Position numbers and translations under genes: made by a program
Notes under the pieces: generated by a model
Database searches by the model: none
What the model was told of the DNA's origin: nothing
The model's input: the letters and a program-made list of their open reading frames with translations, nothing else
Assembly (NCBI GenBank): GCA_003254885.1
Contig: QANT01008482.1
Coordinates: forward strand, 36,343-100,342
DNA length: 64,000 nt
Source: Purshia tridentata
Taxonomy: Eukaryota > Streptophyta > Magnoliopsida > Rosales > Rosaceae
Direction of reading: 5' to 3'
In this document: positions 35,411-48,100 of the stretch, one piece after another
How positions within the stretch are numbered: position 1 is the first letter of the stretch
How the letters are laid out: the number at the start of each line of letters is the position of its first letter

Positions 35411-38400
35411 TTTTTTTCTTGTTTTTGCCCCTCTTTTCTACCCCAAATCTATAAAATCCCCAAAACTGGACCTTCTGTCAAAAAACACTTCTCACAGTCT
35501 AGACAGGTAATTGGCAATTTATAAAATAACACAAGGGCATGGGCCTTCCCTAAACTCACCTCTTTTCCTCACCCTAACCATGGTTAAATTTTAACTCTTG
35601 AATTGGGTTATAAATTTGTAAATATATAAATTATTTTTTGTTGTACCGGAGAGAATTGAACCTGATCTTGTCATAATCCTAAAACATTACCCCTACCTTC
35701 TTTTACCTTTTAAGTTAACCTTAATGATTTATATATTAAAATTTTATTAGTGTGTAATATGTGTAGATGTGTGTTTAAATTTTCAATAAGAACGGTCATA
35801 TTTAGACACTTTAATTTGGTCATCATATCTATTATAATTTCTTTTAGTAAAATTACAATTTTATACTCTTTCAAATATATAAATTCGACAATTTTGTATT
35901 TTTTACCCAAAAGAGTTACTTTCTTCTCAAATAAGTTATTGACATCAACACTTCTTCTAACCAAAACATGCGCAGGCATTAGAGTTTTTTTTATACAGTC
36001 ACCTAAAAATTTAAGTTTTAAATTAAATTAAAAATAAACTAGGGTTGATATGGTAATACAGTAATACTAATCCGAACTTCATGGAAACGCCCTTATTGGT
36101 CAAGGTAAATGCCTCGTATTGATCAAGAACAACATCGATCACTTCTCGAAACACTACACCAATTAGGGCAAGGCCTATTTTGGGACGTTGAAACGGCCAC
36201 ATTATTGGCCATAGTAGATGTCATTTATACTTAACAAGGAAATTATATATAGTTAAGATTTAAGATTTAATATTATCGGTATTTTAAAATTGTTAGAGAT
36301 TGAGTTAAGTAAATTTAATTTAATTTTTTGCATGGAATATTAGAAAATAAGGTGAGTGGATGGATTAGACTAGTAAGGTGATAAGCTTGTAAACCCAAGG
36401 GTCATTAATACATGTTAACTTTGAATTTTAATTCTTCACTAAGAAGGGACATATCAAAGTACTAGAATTGTTGGAGCAAACCAATACATTGTGCATGGAT
36501 TGGTTTACAATAATACTTTACTTACCACATTCTTATACCACCTTAAGTATCATTATTTTACTGAATAAAAATATTCTTTTTACGTGTAGTATTATTGATT
36601 GGTTTATCATATCTAACAAACTAGATGATTGAAATCCATAGCTATCAAGTCCTATTGGTTATCAATATCTATGTTGTTATTAGTTTGGTGAATTACCTAT
36701 GAGATATTGATTTACCCTGTTAACTAATAGATCAAGCATATGCATTGACCGGTTTCAACCTAAAGTAGAAATATTGTTAAAATTGACAGTACCAAGTGTT
36801 AAAGGTCTGATTTGGAATTTCACAAACACCTCTCAATTTCGAGATAAAGCAAATTCAGAAACTAACTCTAAGAAAGAGACAAAGTCGAGGCCGAGAAAAA
36901 GTACGTTGCTTACAAAACGGATGAATGGTTTCTTAGAAGACATGAGGCCAAAAGAGAAGTAAAGGCAATGACATCACAGAAGGATGACGGTTGACATGAG
37001 ACAGAGAGTAGCACAGTGTGCAACATGCAGGTAGATTAAGGCTCACGTGTTGGCTGCAGCTGCTGCATGTTCAGCAAACGTAACTGTTCAAATATGGAGT
37101 ACATGCACATCAGATTCGACAAAATAGCTTTTGCAAATGTTTAAGACCATCACGTTTCCCACCTCAAAACACTAACCTCATCAATACATCGATTCTTTGC
37201 TACAGTAACGGTTGCTAATTGTCGTTGCTATCAGTTTTTTTGCTTTTAATATTAATTTATTTGAGATTAATAGGCCCAAATATTTCATTTATGGGCCTTG
37301 ACCCACAAAAGTTACAACCCACAAGTCCCAAGAATGCGTATACGCATCCCATGTACAAATACAACTCCTAATCAAGATTCAATTTCAGGCCAATGAACAA
37401 AATGACGATGTTTCTGATGGGCTAACAAATTTGGGCTTTGATATTGGGCTGGGCCTTTATGTTTTAATGAAACTCCTCTCTGACTTCTCAAGACTATTGG
37501 TTGGGCCCATATTGGTGCCATTACCGACAAGAAACTTTCATTTGGCTTTCCAATTCTTGAGGATCAATATTTTACTGCAGATGATTGCTATTATGGTCAA
37601 TGATGAGACTAGCAATTTGGGTGAGAGTTGGAAAGTTGCTCTCATTGTTTTGCACTTTTGCTTATGCAGAGAACTTAATTAGGGCCCATCATCAACACCC
37701 ATCAAGCTGGCGCACTTCACACAATGAACATGAACACTTGGCTAAGCCTCCGTCGGTGGATTTCTAACATTCCACACACACATCCACGGCTGGTAGGTTC
37801 TGATAATATATACATGTTGCATGCTATGATTATGATATGGAAGGTGGGAGTTTAATTCTGATCCTAGTTGGTGTTATTCTCTTTTTTGCTGAAACTACAA
37901 TGATTGAAGCACCCATTTTGGCCGGCCTGGCCTGCAGATTGTGACAAGCTTGTGCTTGGCGGACCCATACAAATTACCATGCATTTCCAACAAACGCTTC
38001 AATATTCTAGACTTCTAATAGGCTTTTCTTTGCTTTTCACTAAACTCATTGCCAATTGGGATTTCACTTTCCTGCTACTCTGCCAGTGCTTCCTAGGCTA
38101 CTGCTACCCTGTTGCTTACCTTCATATGCACTATTCCGATTCTTATATTTGTGGGGTTCACTCATTTTTTAGTTCCATATCAGACTTATTAATACCGGAG
38201 GTCCTGCGTTCCGAATCTCTAACCTCCTTTCCTACTAATTATCATTTATTGTATTAATCAGCAGGTTCTCGAATCTACTTCTATGATGTTTACATGAGAA
38301 ATGCTAACTATACCTTCTCTAATCCACCTTTTCCTTGAACCTTATCTCTTATCTTAATCATTTTACAATATTATATCCTCATGATCAAACCTATTTATTA

Positions 38401-38580
38401 TTTAGATCTCTTTTTAAATATCATTTCTACAAACAAATCAACTAAATTGAAAATCGTTTAGTTATTTAACTCTTATCACATAAATAGACGATTTTGGTAA
38501 CAATTAGCTCATCGTTTATTTATTTGATAATAATTATATGATTAAATAATTTTTTATTTAGTTATTTTTTATAGAAAAAA

Positions 38581-38668
38581 TTTTCAAAAGTGATCTAAAA
38601 TTGAACCGTTTTGGTCANTTTTATAAAAAAATTTTCAAAGGTGATCTAAAATTGAACCGTTTTGGTCA
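38581..38668. repeat. 51-bp-period tandem repeat containing the only N
   Basis: The 37-base word at 38581-38617 recurs at 38632-38668 with one difference (AAAAG / AAAGG). The single undetermined base, 38618, sits exactly between the copies. The repeat may be a true duplication or an assembly join. Confidence 0.85.
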
Positions 38669-38870
38669 TAAAACTACACTTCATAATAAGAATAAAATCT
38701 TAAAAGAAAAGGTGGATTGGTGAAAGTAGCTAGCTTTCTTCTTGTCTACATACGTTTGAATGATAATGTTAGCTAACTTGATATATATTATCATTGCTCA
38801 TTTTTTAATAGTTTAAGTGGTAGGTTCAATTATCATTTAACACAATTGATTCTTGTAAAACCGTACGTGT

Positions 38871-38912
38871 AACAAAAGGTTTTCGATCTCATCAAAAAAC
38901 AAAAGGGTTTTC
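38871..38912 (+). repeat. Tiny A-run insertion with about 14-bp target duplication
   Basis: AACAAAAGGTTTTC at 38871-38884 recurs as AACAAAAGGGTTTTC at 38898-38912, with one extra G. The insert is GATCTCATC followed by an A-run, the same design as the other tiny insertions. Confidence 0.55.
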
Positions 38913-41315
38913 TGATGAATTGCTTTCGATCTTGTATTTTATGGCAGTGAAAATATTAGCAATTGCATGCAGTAGTGGCTTGTGCTGTACGCATGGGGAC
39001 AACATTTTACTTTTGTTTGAAAATGGTTTATATGATCGAGTATTCCAGAAAATTATTAGACCATAAGTACCAAGACATGACTATATATATATATATGAGT
39101 GAGCTTGAAGCCTAGGCTAATTAATGTGTTTCAGCTAGTACTACTACTAGTACTACGTAATCTTCAAGTAATTAATTAATCAGCTAATCAGCAATTGCTA
39201 GTCCATGATCCATGAGGTTCTTAATTGCACGTACTATTTGTTCTTTCTCTTGTTGCTAATTAATTAATTAAAACTATTGGCCCCAGCCCCCTCCACGTTT
39301 CAAGCTCAAAGGGTCGGGAATGGAATCCAATTCTCTCGTTGCTAATTAAAACTATCCTGCACAGCTTATTGGGATGTGAGTCACCAAAAATAACCACACA
39401 TTAATGTTGTTTTAATAGTGCGTGCTAGAATATTTCTTCATTCACAGTACCATTTTAACTCTTAATATAAATTATTAAGAGTGGTTTTTAACTTATTTAA
39501 AATGAGACCAATGCTCAACAAAACGTGTGCTTAACTTTTGCATACTCATTTTTTATGCTTAATTAGTAAACCTATACATTTTTAGTGAAACTAATTCTCT
39601 TGAAATGATTCTTGGTTGTCGAGGGTGTTGAGTTGTTAGGTTGGAAACAAATTAAAAAAGCAAAAAGCTTTGGCAAATTCCCACCTTCGACCATGTGGAC
39701 ACGTCACTATCGCACAGGGCACTAAATGGGGCTTCTTGGTCCACCGCCAACAATAATCTCAATTAAAATACTCCAATTACTGAAATGTTTCAAGACTTGA
39801 ACCCACACATGCCCATTTCCTAATTGGATTAGCCTTCAGACCCTTGCTGGTTGCGAAAATTCAACGGTCAATGACATGCCACGTGTAGGGCAGAGTTTTA
39901 ATAGTCCGAGCTTGGTGGCAGCCACTAACCACCACCCTAAGATGGCTTGCAAGAACGAAACAACTATATAATACAATTATACAAACAACAATAATAATAA
40001 TAGCTTGATTAGATTAATATTTAAGAGTTAATTAATTCAAGAGATGCTTCATAGGAAACTTTAAGTAATTAAGGCTTTATATATTTTGTTTTTGTTGACG
40101 ACATCGTTTTGTGTCTTTCTCATAAAGTTGCTGGAGTTGTACTATGGACGAATGGTATGCTGTAATCTCTGACGCGTAGTTTGTTTGTTAATGAATGAAG
40201 GGGAGCTAGCTAGCTTGTGAGAGTGACAGTGACCTAAGTGTGTTTTATTATTTTGGTGGAATGATATCAAAACTTGTCCCGTCTTTTAGCTTTCATCTTT
40301 GTATGTTGATAACTCCATTTCAATTTTATTAAGCTTTCGGTTTGGACAAACCTTCTTCAATTCAAGCTTTATATTTTATTAATTTCTCTCTCTCTCTCCT
40401 CTCAATTAATTGGTCTTTGCTCATTGAAGTTTCAAATATATATAGGGGAGAAAAACGTGCATGTCCCTATTATAGGAACGTGAAATCACAAATAGAGAAA
40501 AAAAGAAATAAAGAGAGAAATATAAAGATAGAGATATTTTTCTTCGATATTATGTCTCTTATAATTGGAACATGCAAGTTCTTCTCATATAGGTATATTG
40601 CTAAAAAAAATTTGATGAATTCTTATGATTATTTAGTTTTCTAATTACACGATAAAAATTTCTCTATATTTGGATTGAGATTTTATTAACATAAATTTGT
40701 AAGTATGAAGTAGACATTTATTTCTAATAATTTGAAGATGAAAAGAGAAATGATGAAAGTTTTGATGAGGTGGGTATTTATGTCCTTTTATTGGGACAAA
40801 TATATGCATGATAGGTTGTGATGGTGATGGTAATCCATGTCGCAAGCATTTGAACTTGGCTAGTTGAAAAATACCTAACCAGCCCAAAATGAAGAGAAAA
40901 ATAGAAAAGAGAGTTGGACCGACGACAGCCACCATATTTATCGGAGGCAGCTTGTCGTAGATGAGGAAATAAACTAGCACGCTGGTTTCCTTGTCCGAGG
41001 ATTACATTTGTTTTATACATAATTTATCATTACCATTTTTTTTTCCTTCTATTTTATTCGTACAGAATCATAGTGAGTTATAAATATATATCAGTCATAG
41101 AATATTTGAAAGACAAATTCTTTTTTCATAAAAAAGAAAAGAAAAGGTAAAGGCTAAGACTTAGTTAGGTCCTGCACAGGGTTTGAGGAGTACGCTGAGC
41201 TGGCCGATGCCCAGCATTTCCCGTGGAAATTTCTTCTAGGACAAGTACGTACAATTCGTAGTCTCGTAGATGGTAGATCCACCGAATAATATTATTTGGC
41301 TCATTAAAATTCTAA

Positions 41316-41730
41316 GAAATTTGCACATTTACCACGATGGTTTACTATGAGGGTGGGTTCAATTGCCGCCCAAACAGAAAACTTTTACTGACTGCCATAA
41401 GGAAAAGGATTCGCCGACTGCGCCGACTACATCTCTCGTCCCCAATTATGTTGTTTGGATCGAAAATGAGAAGAAAGGAGGGAGGGCCCAAATAGAAGGA
41501 ATGTGCCATAAAGGACGGCTCGGGTGGTGGGGTTTGAATTTTAATTATTAATTTTAGAGAAATTTGTCATTTCCATGTGAAATGACAAAAATGCCTTTAA
41601 TTTCAACAAAAAAGTGCACATAGGTAAAAAAATTATATGGAGAAAAATTTGTATGACAATTAGTAAACAAAATTTGTTTGGGTGGCAATTGCACACATCT
41701 CCTCAGTATGGGTGGTAAATGTACAAATTT
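41316..41730. mobile_element. MITE-like element, 415 bp, with long inverted termini
   Basis: The left end GAAATTTGCACATTTACCAC and the right end (complement AAATTTGTACATTTACCAC) are inverted repeats differing at one base. Similarity continues inward with gaps for about 60 bases per arm, including CAATTGCCGCCCAAAC on the left against CAATTGCCACCCAAAC on the right complement. The word TTCTAA flanks both sides (41310-41315 and 41731-41736) and may be a 6-bp target duplication. No transposase is encoded. The superfamily is uncertain. Confidence 0.65.
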
Positions 41731-44300
41731 TTCTAAATTTTTTTGTTATCAAATAATGTAAATATCTCATACCAAAATAAAAACGGTAATATATCAGTTT
41801 AAATAAAAATGTGTAAAATGTGCTCAAATATTTATGAATGAAAAATTATTACAATTATTTGTAACCAAATTTAACTGATGTATAAAAACTTACAGTAAAT
41901 ATGCAGTGTAATGTGTACTAAATACTACTAATGTACTTAATCTGTGTGCATATTCTGAACATGGTAGTCCAGCTAGCCTGTGCAGAAAATTTATTTACAC
42001 CATGAGACAAACTAATGTCTTATTATTAATTATTTGTACGATACAATTAATGCCTGAAAAGCATTAGATTATCATGCTTTTGCTATAATTAAGCTCCAGC
42101 GACACTGTTTGGTAGGTTTTTGTACTATTTTGAGGAAGACCCTCACTGCTCTTTGATATTTATATGCTATTAGACCCCCCTAACTCTGTCTCTAACTAGT
42201 TTATAAAATGAAACTATTATGAAAGTGCCTCATTTTGGGAAACCATCATGGACTTTAGGTTTCTTTCTTGGCCAAAATTATGAAAACAACATTATACCTT
42301 CCGCAAGTAACGACTACTGCCTTGCCCGTGACTATTATACCTATAAAATTATGTAGTTGCCAAATTTAAGATCTAGGGTTAGAACAATGCATAACTTTTT
42401 TATTTTAAATTTTTAATAAGATGGTCATGTCAAGTGTATGGTGATATATTGAATCATATACTAATATGTATGTTTTGAATAAATTTTACCTTTGATTAAT
42501 ATTATTAATACACACCACGCTGGAATACTGAATAATCATATTATGCACGTAATCAAATAATCTTATTAAAAATTTATCTTATTGAATATATTATTGGTTA
42601 GCTTAACAAATGGAGTTTGAATTAAGTATATAGTACGTTCCGGTACTAATTTGCTTCGACCTAATATATTATATAGCATACTAGACATTATAATTATGTA
42701 GAGCAGAAGAGGCAGATTCACTGTTGATAGTCGATCATAGATTCATAGTGCATCGATATTTCATACACGAACCCGACGCTGAGTTGCAGACCCGACAAGG
42801 TTGTCCGAACCGAAACAAGGAGAGGCTTTAGTACACGTGGGAGAGAGATGCTCTCGTTTTTTATCTCTTCCCCACAGGTGACACGTAGCAAGCAAAGCCA
42901 TTATGGGCATTACATGTTGGACACTCTGATTGGGTAAGGCTACAGAACCGGTGCGCTGACGTGGAGGGTCGCTGTCAGAAAGAGCTCAGCCAGAGGACCC
43001 AAAAAAAGGAAGTGGGTAGTAGTGATGGCCTAATCACTTCGTGACAAGCCTTGATTAAAGTGCCCTTACGCAATCGCCACTGCTTTTTCACAAATTTACT
43101 CTTCTGCCACTGTTGTCGTCTTATACCCTCGTTGACAATATTGCCCATGGAGTTTGGCTTTTATTGCTTGCGTGCCTGGTTCCTTGTCCAACTTTTGTTT
43201 CTTGTTGCTTCCTATATGGTAAACAAATTACATATAAAAAAGAAAGCTAAAAGCCTAAAAGACAGCCACCCTATTAGGCTATTAACCTTAGGTTAGGGGG
43301 ATTGGTTACAACTACATTTGTACTAACAAAACTCTTTTATCATTGGTGGGGTTCATCTCTTTATTTTTAACATTTGTTTTTAACTTATTAGCTTTACTTT
43401 CAACCCTTTGAGTTTGATTCTTTGAGATGAGGCATCACGTTAATGGTGATGGGTTGATACATATTTTGAACTTGTTTTGTGTGTTTCAATTACAGTATAT
43501 AATATGAAATGAACTTATTAACTGAGGATTACTTTCTAATTATAACCAATGGTAAGTTGGCAACTTTATATATATTATATATAGATTTGAATGTTGTGTT
43601 TGTTTCACTTAATTTTTAATCCTACTTATGCATTATAAATCTAAAACGTGTAAATAATAAAGGAAATAAATTCATAAGATTTTTTTAGATGTGTGTGAAA
43701 TTATTACCTTTAAATTTTAATAAATAATTAAGATTGAAACAAGTGAAATTAAGCATGGCAAAAAATCCAATAAAGAGAGAATAAGAAAAACAGTGAGCTC
43801 GGATTCCAGAACAAAGAGAAGGAGAGGGAGAGAGCATAATGGCACCTCTGGAGGTTCCTATCCTTGGGGCCTTCTCTCTTTACCTACTCTTTTGACTATT
43901 TGTCCTCTATTGGCAATTGTGGAAAAGTACGGGGTATCTAATGCCATTTTGGTAGAAAGGACCAAAGGCAATGCAATTTGGTTTTGCATGCAAGGGTACT
44001 TTTGTCAAAGAAAATTACAGCCATACAAACACACATAGAGTTAACGACTGGGCGACTTTGCGTGTAAAATTTGTCTACTGGGCATTGGATGGATAGGGAT
44101 GTGAACACCAAGGAAAGTTGGAAAAAGCAGTGATTTCTGCTGAGTGGGAGTATCCCTTTACTGCCCTTAATTTTCCAAATATTTAATATTTGTTTTTATT
44201 TTTTACTTGGTTTTGTTTTTCTTTTTATTTGTTTTTTTATCTACTGGGTGGATGTTTTGGATGGAGATAATGGCCTGTGCTAGCAGACATTTGTCACATT

Positions 44301-44986
44301 TCTACCACCATATTCTTCTTCTTCTCATTTTTCTTTCACAGATTCGTCATTCTTAAATTTCCATGAATCCACACTTGTTAGCTTCTTTTGCTCCCAAAAT
44401 TGCTTCTCACACTCCCACTATCATCTTTATTCCTTATAGTTTTGTTGCTTGTCTGCACAGATCTCTACAGCTTGGTTTACTCATTAGTCAAACCTTAACG
44501 ACACCCACATGCTTGAACTTGTTCTTGTTTGATTTCAGGAATTTAAGGACACTTAGAAGCTAGATTTCCTGTCAGATTCTTGTTGGGGAGCTGGGTTTCT
44601 GATTTGATAACTAAATTTCGAATCTTTGTTGCCATTGTTGGTTAGTTTGTCCCCATTGCTTGTTTTGAGCTTTGGTTGGTAGCTAAGAGAATATAATCAA
44701 ATTCTTCTTGGAATTAGAAATCAGAATCTTGGGATTCTTTGGTTCTTCTTGTGAGGAGTGCTGTAAATTTCTCATAAGTTTCTCTTAATTTTGGGGTCTT
44801 GTATTGCACTCAATAACTGTAGTTAACTTATTTGGGTGGATAAGGTAAGCATCTTCCCACACCCACACATCCTTTCCAATCTTCCTGATTGTAGTGAATT
44901 GGAGGTCGGTAGTTTTGTTCTAACAAGTTTGGATTTTTCTTTTTCATGTTGGTTTTAGATAGACAGTTCCTGTAGATTTGATAGCG

Positions 44987-45019
<33 letters not shown>

Positions 45020-45125
45020 TTCATTTCACTTCCACAGTTCCACCTGGAATCAACAAGAAGTCAGACCCACTTCATCTTTCATCTTGGCACTGTTTCTAGT
45101 TAACTTGCCTTGGTTACTGCTGTGG
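44301..45125 (+). promoter_or_regulatory. AHK3 leader with 5' UTR intron and CT tract
   Basis: A donor AAG|GTAAGC at 44844/44845 and an acceptor CCACAG ending at 45037 define a likely leader intron. A pure (TC)n run, 44989-45017, lies just before the acceptor, where it can serve as the polypyrimidine tract. No in-frame upstream ATG extends the protein, because the codon at 45084 is TTG. Confidence 0.6.
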
Positions 45126-48100
45126 ATGAGTCTTCTTCATGTATTTGGCTTTGGGTTAAAGGTGGGGCATCTACTTTGGATGCTATGTTGCTGGGTTGTA
45201 TCTGTGATTTCCATGAACTGGTACCTTAATGGTGGAATTATGGACACCAAGAGTACTGGTTTACTTGGTGATGGTGGTAAGTTGTGCCTCAAATGGTGGG
45301 AGAAGATCCCAATGAATATTTGTAAGATCCGTCATCATTACTACCAGTATATTGGGTCTAAGAAAGTCCGCAAAACATGGTGGAAAAGGCTTTTGGTTTC
45401 ATGGGTAGTTGGTTGGACCATAGGGAGCCTATGGATCTTCTGGTACATGAGCTCACAAGCTAGTGAGAAGAGGAAAGAGACCCTTGCAAGTATGTGTGAT
45501 GAGAGGGCAAGGATGTTGCAGGATCAGTTTAACGTGAGTATGAACCATATCCAGGCCATGTCCATTCTGATCTCAACCTTCCACCATGGCAAGAATCCAT
45601 CTGCTATTGACCAGGTAACCAGATCAGCTTACTAGATCATCTTTCATCTCTGAGAAAATTTAGGATTCCAAATCTGGTGGAAATTTATTCATCCACCTGT
45701 CAGTGCTTAATTGCTTTCTGTGAGCTCGTTTTGTCATTGGTGCTCAGCCAAGAATGGTCGTTTTTATGTATATAGCTTGATTAACTACTAGACATGAGCT
45801 TCATGTTCACTCCAATTGCAATCGATTGAGGGTGCTAAACTAAGTTCCAGTGTGTTATTTTAACTACTTTGTTAGTGTTATTTTAACTACTTTTTACATA
45901 ATCTCCTTGGTTGATGCATTTTTGTCATGTTCTACTTTGATACATAATTGCCTTGGTTGATGAATTTTTGTCATGTGAGGACTTACTTGAAGATGTTAAA
46001 TTTGAAGTATTTAATGGGGTTTTCTCCACCAAATGTTAATTTGATATATTTAGCTTAATTCAGCACCAGATCTGAGTTTTCTTCACCTATGATAACTAGC
46101 TTCTAGTCAACAGAACGACATCCTAACTTTCTCAACCTATAGAAAACTTTTGCGAGGTACACTGAAAGAACTGCTTTTGAGAGACCTCTTACGAGTGGTG
46201 TGGCTTATGCTGTAAGGGTTCTCCATTCAGAGAAGGAACAATTCGAGAAGCAGCAGGGCTGGACTATCAAGAGAATGGATACCCTCGAACAAAACCAAGT
46301 TCATAAGAATGACTATGCTCCAGAAGCCCTGGAGCCATCCCCAGTTCAGGAAGAATATGCTCCTGTCATCTTTGCGCAGGATACTGTTTCGCACATCATT
46401 TCTTTTGATATGCTGACGGGGAAGGTATTTTCTTTTTTAAATTCTGTGTTTTCATTGTCAACCTGTCATAATTCATTTCTCAAATAAATTGGTAGATCCG
46501 TCTGAAAATTATACCATCTTAATTAAAACAGTATGCCATCTAATAGATATCCAAGAATTTTGATTGTTTTGTAGGGGTGATCTATCCAAAACTTGGATGA
46601 CAATGCCTATATCTTTTCTAACAGCCTGACATAATTGAGTTAAAATTTCAACTCATTGTTTACAAATCAGAAAGCCCTTCAACATATTCAAATATTATCT
46701 CACAGCTATTTAGGAAAAATTTGATTTCCTGATTTGCGATAATCATGAAGTATCACTCATTTTTGTTCCAACAGGAAGATCGAGAAAATGTGTTGCGTGC
46801 AAGAGAATCAGGAAAGGGGGTTCTAACTGCTCCTTTTCGGTTGCTTAAAACAAACCGCCTTGGAGTAATATTGACATTTGCTGTCTACAAGAGAGATCTA
46901 CCCTCAAATGCAACTCCAATTGAAAGAATTCAAGCTACTGATGGGTATGCTTTCTTTGAGCGAAAACATGTTATAAATAAAAGTTTAGGTTGCGAGTTTC
47001 CATAGAAAAAATTCACATTCCCTTGTGGTATCGGATAGACCTTGAAACATTGTCTGCAAACAGGGGCTTGTTATTGCATGCTAGGAAATATAGAATATTC
47101 CTGGTTATAATTCAGGAGAAGCTTCCTTAATACTGTTGTTTCGACCAACCAGGTATCTTGGTGGAGTCTTTCATATTGAGTCACTTGTGGAGAAGTTACT
47201 TCAACAACTTGCAAGCAAGCAAACCATCCTTGTGAATGTGTATGACACTACCAATCACTCACATCCAATCAGCATGTATGGTTCCAATGTTTCAGACGAT
47301 GGATTGCAGCATATTAGCACCTTAACTTTTGGAGATCCCTTAAGGAAGCATGAGATGCGCTGCAGGTAATTAATAAGTCTTATGCTTAATACTTAGGGTT
47401 GAGCTTCCATGCAATATAATCCCCTCTTGGGTCTCCAGTAATAGTGTGACCAGAAATGTAAAGGCTATATCATCATGTTCATGAGGGTTAGAGTAAGTGT
47501 TAGTTGGTCTAGTTGTAAGACTGTTCTGCCTCCTTATCACTTAATGTGGTTGCACTGTTTCTGAGACACCCAGACATCTAGACTTGTAAAACTGTATTCA
47601 GAGGCCAAGTTCCTTCTTTATGCAGGTTCAAACATAAGCCACCATGGCCATGGTTAGCCATTACAACTTCAATTGGAATCCTCGTAATTGCATTGCTAGT
47701 TGGGCATATATTTCATGCAACTGTAAATAGGATTGCCAAAGTTGAGGATGATTTCCATAAGATGATGGAGCTCAAGAAACAGGCTGAGGCAGCTGATGTT
47801 GCCAAATCTCAGGTACTTCATGATTTTAGTTAGTTAATGCAGTTATAAATTTGATTAGTATTCTACTATGCTTGTGCCTAATCAGATCTCAACCCTCTGT
47901 AGTTCCTTGCAACTGTTTCCCATGAGATCAGAACCCCAATGAATGGTGTCCTGGGTGAGTTTTGGAGACTTCCCCTATTTTTTTTAAGTCATGACCCCTG
48001 CATTTCCAAATATTTAGCACAAAAGTGCATGCCAAATTAAGCTTGGTGAACCTTGACGATTCTGTTCCTTTTTCAGGAATGTTGCACATGCTTATGGACA

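Larger units (their letters stand above)
35411..44300. other. Long AT-rich gene-free spacer
   Basis: Nearly 9 kb without any exon set I can defend. Open frames are short and of low complexity. Recognisable items are a 51-bp tandem repeat with one ambiguous base (38581-38668), a tiny A-run insertion (38871-38912), a (TA)n run near 39085 and a 415-bp MITE-like element (41316-41730). The right end, from about 43.8 kb, should contain the AHK3 promoter. I saw no tRNA or known microRNA precursor, but cannot exclude one. Confidence 0.6.

Noticed and set aside
43793-44038. Small open frame upstream of AHK3
   Set aside because: No start context, no domain and biased toward simple sequence; it lies in the presumed promoter.
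44989-45017. (TC)n run as a stand-alone regulatory repeat
   Set aside because: It sits directly before a good 3' splice acceptor in the leader, so a polypyrimidine tract explains it.
46200-46487. A start codon for a separate gene at 46200
   Set aside because: The frame is the middle of AHK3 exon 2 (CHASE domain) and joins upstream exon 1 by a good splice site at 46142.
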